Positions 58,298-64,000 of a stretch of DNA of 64,000 bases are shown in pieces. The position numbers and the translations under genes are program-made. Position 1 is the first letter of the stretch, and the number at the start of each line of letters is the position of its first letter. The notes beneath the pieces were generated by a model, which saw nothing but the letters and a program-made list of their open reading frames with translations, was not told the DNA's origin and did not search any database. The DNA comes from a bacterium HR37 (lineage in GTDB: Bacteria; Desulfobacterota_D; UBA1144; Nemesobacterales; CSP1-2): contig BEIN01000002.1 in assembly GCA_002898375.1 (NCBI GenBank), positions 1 to 64,000 of the forward strand, given 5' to 3'.

Positions 58298-58327
58298 TTG
58301 AAATATGGCGTATTTGGCTGTTAAAAT
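58298..58327 (+). promoter_or_regulatory. Promoter for the 119-residue gene
   Basis: TTGAAA 58298-58303, 18-base spacer, TAAAAT 58322-58327. Together with an AAAAGGAGG ribosome site it suggests a well-expressed small gene. Confidence 0.5.
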
Positions 58328-58351
58328 AACCTTCAAAAGGAGGTTTATACT

Positions 58352-58711
58352 ATGGAAGGTAAGGAACAGATAAGTGGAGTAATGGGGTCTGTGGTAAGTG
58401 CTTTTAACATGGGGGTTTCTGCACGCCAGCAAGCGGAGGGAAAGAGTGTGGTTGATGTGGCACATGAGCTAGGTCAGATAATATACTCTAACCTAACACG
58501 TATATATGGTTCTCAGCAAAAAGAGGAGTTAATACTTGCTAACACCGAGTATTTTCTTCAAATCGCTCTTCTTGGTTATATAATTCCGGGTATATGTGCT
58601 TACGATGAAGGGCTAAAAAACCGTCTTTTTGCTTTGATTGAGGCAAAACTTAACCAGGTTCAACAAAAGGATAAACCCCCTTCTACAGGTGGAAGAATAA
58701 TAACCCCATAG
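58352..58711 (+). CDS. Small protein of unknown function, helical
   Basis: 119 residues, mostly helical, no signal peptide. I do not recognise it. The N-terminal part (VVSAFNMGVSARQQAEGKSV) is followed by a charged segment and a moderately hydrophobic helix (FLQIALLGYIIPGICAYDE, ~68-86), then a polar Gln/Pro-rich tail. There is no Cys pair or nucleotide motif. The start is clear: AAAAGGAGG ends ten bases before ATG 58352. It stands alone between the ALS-like gene and the convergent gene at 58746. Confidence 0.65.
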   Translation: MEGKEQISGVMGSVVSAFNMGVSARQQAEGKSVVDVAHELGQIIYSNLTRIYGSQQKEELILANTEYFLQIALLGYIIPGICAYDEGLKNRLFALIEAKLNQVQQKDKPPSTGGRIITP

Positions 58712-58745
58712 GAGCTTAAGCAATAGAAGAACTACAGGTGTTTCT

Positions 58746-58973
58746 CTACGTATTGCTCTTTTTTACCATGAATTTTAGCATTAGGTGGAAAAACTGGTCG
58801 GTTAGTTCTGTGACAAGCTCTTCTACCTCACCTTGAATGATTTCGTTTGCTCGCTCTATAGCTTCAGCTCTGGCATTTTGTTTCTTTAGAAGCTCAACCG
58901 TTAGGTGTGAGAAGTCTTTGTAAAGACGGGATTCAAGTACGGTTTTTTTTATTTTTTCTTTTACCTCTGTCAT
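58746..58973 (-). CDS. Small coiled-coil protein of unknown function
   Basis: 75 residues, strongly charged and helical (KEKIKKTVLESRLYKDFSHL, ELVTELTDQFFHLMLKFMVK). No family recognised. It starts ten bases after the site-2 protease gene with AAAGGA as ribosome site, so it is likely co-translated and may be a partner or substrate of the protease. A shared stop region with the convergent 119-residue gene leaves 34 bases. Confidence 0.6.
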   Translation of the reverse strand: MTEVKEKIKKTVLESRLYKDFSHLTVELLKKQNARAEAIERANEIIQGEVEELVTELTDQFFHLMLKFMVKKSNT

Positions 58974-58983
58974 TTTTTTTCCT

Positions 58984-60102
58984 TTAAAGGTAATTTCTTC
59001 TTTCTCTTTGGGAGTTTTCTCTGGATGTTCCCAGAGCAGTTTGTATCATTAGAAACTCTCCAATATTATCCAGTGTTAAGAGACCTACTAAATACCCGTT
59101 GTTGTTTACCACAGGTAAAGTATGACAATCAGAGCTTTGTAAACGCATTAGGGCTGTCTCTAGCATCTCCGATGGTTCTACAACTTGGAAATCTTTTCTC
59201 ATAACCTCTCCTACGGTTGAGTTAAGTCCCTTCTTTGCAAGTGCTATAAGAAGGTCTGATCTTGTTAAGACTCCCACAACACGACCGTTTTCAACCACGG
59301 GGAAGTCCTGTTGAGAACCAGAGAGTATAAGCTCAACCGCTCGATTAAGTGTATCATCAGGTGAGAGGGTTTTAAAATCCGTAAGCATTGCACGACTTAA
59401 CGGTATTCCTCCGAGGGCTGATTTTATCTGCACTATGCTTGATTCATGTGCTGCTCCTATCCATACAAAGAGGGCTATAAAGAGCAAAAAAGGATTTGTA
59501 AAAAGACCAATAAAACCAAAAAGAAGGGCTATACCCTGTCCAAGGGTGGCTGCAATCTGCGTTGCTCTGGTATATTCCATGCGCATTGCAAGAAACGCAC
59601 GAAGGACTCGTCCTCCATCCATTGGAAATGCAGGAATCATATTAAAGAGCACTAAGAGTATGTTTACCATCATAAGCCGTTCAAGAAATGACCCTCTTAC
59701 TATGCTGGCATAGTTGGGGGTTCCTAACCCTTCCGTGAGTTTAAGCCAGGTAAATATTATTGCTGCAATCACTATATTTACAGCGGGTCCTGCAAGCGCT
59801 ACCCATAGTTCCTCTTTGGGGTCATCTGGCATTCGTTCAAGCCTTGCAACTCCTCCTATAGGAAGAAGTGTTATATCACGTGTTTTGATACCGTACTTCT
59901 TTGCCGTTAGTGCATGTCCAAACTCATGTAAAAGAACACAACCAAAGAGTGCCAGTATAAATAAAATTCCTACAAGCGTGGTTGTGATACTGTGCCCCTG
60001 CATCCAGTGAACAAGAACTATCCATCCTATCAGAAGTAGGAAGGTTGCGTGAATGTAAACTCCAATTCCTGCAAATTCTCCCAGCTTCCAAGACCATTTC
60101 AT
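58984..60102 (-). CDS. Site-2 protease (M50) with CBS pair
   Basis: Intramembrane zinc metalloprotease of 372 residues. HEFGH motif with H59, E60, H63, and the NMIPAFPMDGGR motif with Asp 162 as third ligand. About five to six membrane helices span 15-225. Two CBS domains follow (~235-290, ~300-355), likely sensing adenine nucleotides. The family releases membrane-bound factors or trims signal peptides. AGGAGG precedes the ATG. In operon with the 75-residue gene. Confidence 0.9.
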   Translation of the reverse strand: MKWSWKLGEFAGIGVYIHATFLLLIGWIVLVHWMQGHSITTTLVGILFILALFGCVLLHEFGHALTAKKYGIKTRDITLLPIGGVARLERMPDDPKEELWVALAGPAVNIVIAAIIFTWLKLTEGLGTPNYASIVRGSFLERLMMVNILLVLFNMIPAFPMDGGRVLRAFLAMRMEYTRATQIAATLGQGIALLFGFIGLFTNPFLLFIALFVWIGAAHESSIVQIKSALGGIPLSRAMLTDFKTLSPDDTLNRAVELILSGSQQDFPVVENGRVVGVLTRSDLLIALAKKGLNSTVGEVMRKDFQVVEPSEMLETALMRLQSSDCHTLPVVNNNGYLVGLLTLDNIGEFLMIQTALGTSRENSQRERRNYL

Positions 60103-60158
60103 AAAACTATCCTCCTATTCTAGTTTAATACTGGCTTTGGTTTAAGCAAGTTTACGTC

Positions 60159-60188
60159 TTGTAAATCTGGTGTAAGAAGTGATATTAT
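60159..60188 (+). promoter_or_regulatory. Promoter immediately before the nitrilase gene
   Basis: TTGTAA 60159-60164, 18-base spacer, TATTAT 60183-60188. The ATG at 60199 is eleven bases past the -10 box, giving a leader of about four bases and no room for a Shine-Dalgarno. Confidence 0.45.
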
Positions 60189-60198
60189 AAAACACTGT

Positions 60199-61344
60199 AT
60201 GGGTAAGAGAATATTAGGTGGTAGAGATAAGGTAAAAGTGGCTGTTGTTCAGGCCTCTCCTGTTTTTATGGACAAGGAAAAGACTATAGAGAAGGCCTGT
60301 AGATTGATAAAAGAGGCTGGAAGAAACAGGGCAGAGCTTATTGCCTTTTCTGAGGCATTCATACCAGGTTATCCGGCTTACTACACAGTGGGTTATGAAA
60401 CAAACCCGCATGTGTGGACCGATTATATGATTGCTCTACAGGATAACTCCGTTGTGATTCCAAGTGAGGATACAGAGCTTCTGGGTCAGGCTGCAAAGGA
60501 AGCCGGTGCCTATGTGGTTATGGGTTGTAATGAACTTGATGCTCGTGAGGGAAGTTGCACTGTATACAATACCCTTCTTTTTATAGGGAAAGATGGACGT
60601 GTTATGGGTAGACACAGAAAGCTTATGCCAACTTACACCGAGAGAATATACTGGGGAAAAGGTGATGGAAGCGATATAAGGGTATTTGATACCGACATTG
60701 GTAGAATTGGGGGACTTATATGCTGGGAGAATCATATGACCCTTGTAAGGGCTGCTATGATAAACAGGGGAGAGGAATTTCACATAGCTGTATGGCCTGG
60801 TAACTGGAAAAGAGGAGAAGAAAGGCTGCTGGATGCAGATACTAGCCCAGGAGGGGTGCTATGCAACCTTCAGTCTTTAATAAGGGTTCATGCCTTTGAA
60901 GCAGGTGCTTTTGTTCTTAGTGCATGTGGTTTTCTGACCCCAGAGGACTTCCCCCCAAGGTGGCACCATATAAGGGACAGTGACCACATGAACTATAGCT
61001 GGGCATCAGGTGGAAGTGCCATAGTTAATCCTGGAGGCAGGTATCTGGTTGAGCCAAACTTTGAAAAAGATGCCATCCTTTATGCTGAGTGCTATGCCAA
61101 TCAGATAAAGGCCGTAAAGGCTGTCTTTGATGCCCTGGGACACTACTCGCGCTGGGATGTCGTGCAATTACGTGTAAGAAGTGAGCCTTGGGTTCCAGAG
61201 CTTCCCATGGAAAGTAACTATAGACCTCTACTTAACTTACCTGTTCAGGAGTTAAGAATGATATCGGAGAAGTTTGAGATAGAGATGGAGAAGTTAGAGC
61301 TGATTTTAGAAGAGATTGAGAGAATCGTAGGTAGAACCAGATAG
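60199..61344 (+). CDS. Nitrilase (branch 1 type)
   Basis: 381 residues with E52 in AFSEAFIPGYP, K141 in HRKLMPTYTER and C175 in GGLICWENHM, the classic nitrilase/aliphatic nitrile hydrolase or cyanide-type signature; C-terminal SGGSAIVNPGGRYL is also in the family. The substrate may be an arylacetonitrile or a related nitrile; not determined. It may connect to the IorA/thiolase degradation chemistry, but only by analogy. No Shine-Dalgarno; see promoter. Confidence 0.88.
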   Translation: MGKRILGGRDKVKVAVVQASPVFMDKEKTIEKACRLIKEAGRNRAELIAFSEAFIPGYPAYYTVGYETNPHVWTDYMIALQDNSVVIPSEDTELLGQAAKEAGAYVVMGCNELDAREGSCTVYNTLLFIGKDGRVMGRHRKLMPTYTERIYWGKGDGSDIRVFDTDIGRIGGLICWENHMTLVRAAMINRGEEFHIAVWPGNWKRGEERLLDADTSPGGVLCNLQSLIRVHAFEAGAFVLSACGFLTPEDFPPRWHHIRDSDHMNYSWASGGSAIVNPGGRYLVEPNFEKDAILYAECYANQIKAVKAVFDALGHYSRWDVVQLRVRSEPWVPELPMESNYRPLLNLPVQELRMISEKFEIEMEKLELILEEIERIVGRTR

Positions 61345-61426
61345 CTTTTGCTCTCTAGGATTGGGCTGGATTTAGAGAATCCATGGTATTTTGGTTTTTC
61401 TGGTCTATCTAATGGAAGGTTTTTAA

Positions 61427-62419
61427 ATGAGGGTATTTGTAACAGGGGCAACAGGCTTTGTTGGTGGTCACCTTGTAAGGGTACTACTCCAAAAAGGTAT
61501 CTCTGTTAGGGCTCTTGTCAGGGACAGGAATAAAGCGGATCAACTGGAGAGTATGGGGGTTGAGACCGTTATGGGTGATACTACCGATAGAAGCTCTTTT
61601 AAAGGTGCTCTAAAGGGATGTGAGGTGGTTTATCATCTCGGGAACATTGCAAGCTGGTGGCTTCCTGATAAGGGACTTTACTACAGGGTTAACGTTGATG
61701 GGACGAAAAACGTTATGTTTGAGGCCTTAGAGGAGGGGGTTAGAAAGGTTATATATACGAGTAGCTTGGCTGCAATAAGACAGCCAAGAGGAGAGATTAC
61801 AACAGAGGAAACTAAGCATAAAGGGGATTTTGAAAGCCATTATGGAAGATCCAAATTCCTAGCCGAAAGAGAGATCCTTAGGATTTACAGGCAATACGGC
61901 CTTCCGGTTGTAATTCTAAATCCGGGTGTGGTTATAGGCCCGGGTGATCTTAAAACATTTGGTAGGACGGTTATAGATTTCCTAAATGGAAGGCTTAAGG
62001 CCATTCCTTGTAAAGACAGTGTGGTTCCAATAGTTTATATAGACGATACCGTAGAAGCCCATATAGCTGCTGTGGATAAGGGGAAAGTAGGGGAGAGGTA
62101 TATACTGGTTGGTGATAATATAAGAATAGGGGATCTGTTTAGGATGTTAAGCGAAATAACGGGGGTTGCTGTTCCCAGAAAAACGGTATCGGCAACCACT
62201 CTTAAACTCATTGCATACCTGCTGGAGACTGTTTCTTTCTTTACGGGGAAACCACCAAAACTGGCTGTGGATGGTGTGAGGGCTATGGAAATTGGAGCTG
62301 CAGGATGTAGCAAAAAGGCAAAAGAGGAGTTGGGTATAAGTTTTACCCCTGTTGAGGAGGCTTTAAGAAAAACGGTTGAATGGTATAGGTTAAATGGTTA
62401 TATAAATCGGTTTTCTTGA
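61427..62419 (+). CDS. NAD-dependent epimerase/dehydratase (HpnA-like)
   Basis: Extended short-chain dehydrogenase of 330 residues. GATGFVGGHLV at 7-17 (NAD loop), YTSSLAA (Ser 112/113) and YGRSK (Tyr 139, Lys 143). The sequence style (GNIASWWLPDKGLYYRVNV) is near the hopanoid-associated sugar epimerase HpnA and dihydroflavonol-reductase-like group; substrate unknown. GGAAGG precedes the ATG by seven bases. Confidence 0.85.
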   Translation: MRVFVTGATGFVGGHLVRVLLQKGISVRALVRDRNKADQLESMGVETVMGDTTDRSSFKGALKGCEVVYHLGNIASWWLPDKGLYYRVNVDGTKNVMFEALEEGVRKVIYTSSLAAIRQPRGEITTEETKHKGDFESHYGRSKFLAEREILRIYRQYGLPVVILNPGVVIGPGDLKTFGRTVIDFLNGRLKAIPCKDSVVPIVYIDDTVEAHIAAVDKGKVGERYILVGDNIRIGDLFRMLSEITGVAVPRKTVSATTLKLIAYLLETVSFFTGKPPKLAVDGVRAMEIGAAGCSKKAKEELGISFTPVEEALRKTVEWYRLNGYINRFS

Positions 62420-62463
62420 CTTTGGTAAATCGTTTGTAATCCTGATTAAAGGAGGTGAGATAG

Positions 62464-62727
62464 ATGGCAGAAGAACAGGATCTAAGACAGGACCTTAATA
62501 TGTTAAAAGAGGATATGGCAAAGCTTCGTTCGGACTTTGCCGAGTTTACCCAGAAGCTTTTAGAGATAGGCAGAGCTGAGGCAAAAGTTGCCAAGGAAAG
62601 ATTGCTTGAAAGGGGAAGAAGAACTGCTGAGAGTGTAGAGCAGAGAATAGAAGAGAGGCCCCTTATCAGCCTGCTTATAGCCTTTATAATTGGGCTTCTT
62701 CTCGGTAGGCTTTTAGACAGGAGGTAA
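62464..62727 (+). CDS. DUF883/YqjD-like small membrane-anchored protein
   Basis: 87 residues: a charged coiled coil (DLNMLKEDMAKLRSDFAEF) and a C-terminal membrane helix (PLISLLIAFIIGLLLGRLLD) ending in RR. This is the layout of YqjD/ElaB, which sit on the inner membrane and can bind ribosomes. TAAAGGAGG lies six bases before the ATG. Eleven bases before the next gene. Confidence 0.75.
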   Translation: MAEEQDLRQDLNMLKEDMAKLRSDFAEFTQKLLEIGRAEAKVAKERLLERGRRTAESVEQRIEERPLISLLIAFIIGLLLGRLLDRR

Positions 62728-62738
62728 AGGAGCGTATC

Positions 62739-63218
62739 TTGACAGAGTTTTTTGTTTCAGTGCTTAGGTTCCTTACAGGTAATTCGAGGTCTTTTCACTC
62801 TATTTTGGTGAGTTTGGTGCTTGTTGTAGTTGGTGTGGTTGTGGCCTGGATTTTAACACTGGTTGGATTGGGGCTAATAGTGTGGTCTCTTTACCTTTAT
62901 CTAACCGGTTTTTTTAATCCTCCGGTTGCAGCTCTGCTTACCGGTATCGTAACTCTGGTTGCTACAGTGTGTATTTTGTTTTGCTTGAGGTTTTTTAAGA
63001 TTAACAGAGAAAAACGGAGGAAAAGAGAGATCCTAAATCTTTTTTCCCGGTTAAAGCGCTATCCCCTGGAGGCCACTTTGCTTTCCTTAATAACCGGGCT
63101 GTTAATAGGTATATCTCCTGATATGCGAAGGGCCTTAGCAGATGGTATAACATGGTTTTTAAGACATAACTTGTTTGAGGAGGAAGATAGGGATCGCTCA
63201 AAAGAAAAAACCGATTAG
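62739..63218 (+). CDS. Membrane protein, YqjE-like
   Basis: 159 residues with two clear membrane helices (VLVVVGVVVAWILTLVGLGL near 28-47, and ALLTGIVTLVATVCILFCLR near 65-84) and a third hydrophobic stretch near 117-128. A basic cytosolic loop (REKRRKREILN) lies between. TTG start with AAGGAG (62728-62733) five bases before it. Position after a YqjD-like gene matches the yqjD-yqjE order, so I call it YqjE-like; sequence identity is not claimed. Convergent with the MidA gene (five bases). Confidence 0.7.
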   Translation: MTEFFVSVLRFLTGNSRSFHSILVSLVLVVVGVVVAWILTLVGLGLIVWSLYLYLTGFFNPPVAALLTGIVTLVATVCILFCLRFFKINREKRRKREILNLFSRLKRYPLEATLLSLITGLLIGISPDMRRALADGITWFLRHNLFEEEDRDRSKEKTD

Positions 63219-63223
63219 CGGCA

Positions 63224-64000
63224 TTAATCTGGTAACCTATCACCCGGTCTTTGAAAGCTTATTCTAAAGGGAGAAGAAGGATAGAAAGATCTTAATTTGT
63301 GTGTGAGGTTCTTCTCCTGTATAAGAACCTTAAATCTATCACCCATAAGCTCTGGTAAGAATAGATTCTTTATTGCCATTCGGCTTTTGTATGATGGTAT
63401 GTCCTCTAAAGAGTATCTCTCCACTATATCTAAGATTCCCCAATCGATTAGAAACTGGCCCTGGGTTAAATACCTTACCGTATTTAACCCACAGGATTTA
63501 CCTGCTCTAATTAGGTTAGTGAAATCCACATGGGCTGTTATATCTTGTTTTCCTATGTTAGCATACGGGTTTTCGTTAGCGGTGTGTTTGTGAAAACACA
63601 AGAAGGTGCCTTTCATTCTGCGCGGGTTGAAAAGTTCGGGGGCTAGAAAACCATAGTCTATTGTAAGAACCAGGCCTTTGGCAAGGATTTTTGCAACACT
63701 TTGAATCCATTCTCCAGCATAGAGGTTAATCTCTATCTCCTGCTCGTTTGCAAACTCGATATCATAGCTCTCTAGGTATTTCCTTAAGGCAGGAGTGCTT
63801 GGTTTACCAAGAACCTCTTTAAATTCCCCCTTATCAAGGGTAACAAATATCTCAAACATTTCTCCGTTTATGAATTTCACCCTGTGAAATGGAAAAGAGT
63901 CAACCAGCTCATTTGATATGAAGACACCGTTTATGCTTTCAGGATCAAGTGTGGAGAGGGAATCGATAAATTTTACCTTATGTATGTGTTCTTTTAAAAC
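63224..64000 (-). CDS. MidA/NDUFAF7-like SAM-dependent methyltransferase, C-terminal part
   Basis: The frame is open to the window end, so the N-terminal half is missing; about 258 residues are visible. SNELVDSFPFHRV near the visible N-terminus is the SNELLDALPVHRV-type motif of DUF185, and IAKILAKGLVLTIDYGFLA continues it. Homologs methylate an arginine in a complex I subunit or act on ubiquinone-linked assembly. A GTG at 63880 is internal, not the start. Confidence 0.8.
   Translation of the reverse strand, partial: VLKEHIHKVKFIDSLSTLDPESINGVFISNELVDSFPFHRVKFINGEMFEIFVTLDKGEFKEVLGKPSTPALRKYLESYDIEFANEQEIEINLYAGEWIQSVAKILAKGLVLTIDYGFLAPELFNPRRMKGTFLCFHKHTANENPYANIGKQDITAHVDFTNLIRAGKSCGLNTVRYLTQGQFLIDWGILDIVERYSLEDIPSYKSRMAIKNLFLPELMGDRFKVLIQEKNLTHKLRSFYPSSPFRISFQRPGDRLPD

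Overview
The window is chromosomal DNA of an uncultured-looking diderm (Gram-negative type) bacterium. An outer-membrane envelope is implied by a YidC with a large periplasmic domain, a SurA/PpiD-like chaperone, a 1240-residue AsmA/YdbH-like bridge protein and a lipobox-bearing DUF1318 (YdbL-like) partner. Proteins are rich in Lys and Glu, and Arg is mostly written AGG/AGA, a habit common in thermophiles. Gene content (PATAN/DUF4388-J-TPR protein, proteobacterial-type indolepyruvate oxidoreductase, GlcDEF) suggests the Desulfobacterota/Nitrospirota neighbourhood. There is no rRNA or tRNA gene to fix the lineage, so this is inference only.

Layout: 1-555 end of an IS4-like insertion sequence whose transposase ribosome site lies in a long hairpin. 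673-7149 plus-strand operon: split indolepyruvate:ferredoxin oxidoreductase, thiolase, DUF35 protein, nicotinate phosphoribosyltransferase. 7240-18688 plus-strand housekeeping run: PpiD-like, PATAN-J-TPR, SMC, SecA, MoxR, small membrane protein. 18694-23421 pterin dehydratase, FolK, a DnaA-box cluster (candidate oriC or DnaA-binding locus), DUF1015, a Sua5/TsaC-type gene with no ATG/GTG/TTG start, pyrophosphatase, amidohydrolase. 23534-28503 glycolate oxidase-like operon glcD-glcE-DUF3891-glcF. 28617-33510 OB-fold secreted protein, AsmA/YdbH-like protein, YdbL-like lipoprotein. 33520-43854 flavoprotein disulfide reductase, phosphohexomutase, trpE-trpG, acyl-CoA ligase, PEP carboxylase, tadA. 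43841-47331 minus strand: zinc-ribbon protein and the classical rpmH-rnpA-yidD-yidC-jag operon, without dnaA beside it. 47498-64000 lytic transglycosylase, LLM oxidoreductase, patatin, metX-metY-CoA-binding operon, GNAT/nitrilase pair, LepA, an orphan acetolactate-synthase-like enzyme, two small unknown genes, a site-2 protease with CBS domains, a branch-1-type nitrilase, a sugar epimerase, a YqjD/YqjE-like pair, and a MidA-type methyltransferase cut by the window edge.

The genes add up to amino-acid and organic-acid metabolism (aryl pyruvate oxidation, thiolysis, glycolate-type oxidation, PEP carboxylation, Met and Trp synthesis, NAD salvage, folate) with protein export and envelope biogenesis. 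Expression signals fall into two styles. Many genes have strong AAGGAGG-type ribosome sites. At least six (folK, the asmA-like gene, trpE, rpmH and both nitrilase genes) have a sigma70-like -10 box only 9-15 bases before the ATG and no Shine-Dalgarno, so they look leaderless. Convergent genes end within a few bases of each other or overlap, leaving no room for intrinsic terminators.

No CRISPR array, prophage, tRNA, rRNA or convincing riboswitch was seen. The most rewarding items are the DnaA-box cluster at 19.5-19.7 kb, the Sua5 gene with a non-canonical start, the split IorA, the YdbH/YdbL-like pair with a lipoprotein fusion, DUF3891 inside the glc operon, and the leaderless-gene pattern.
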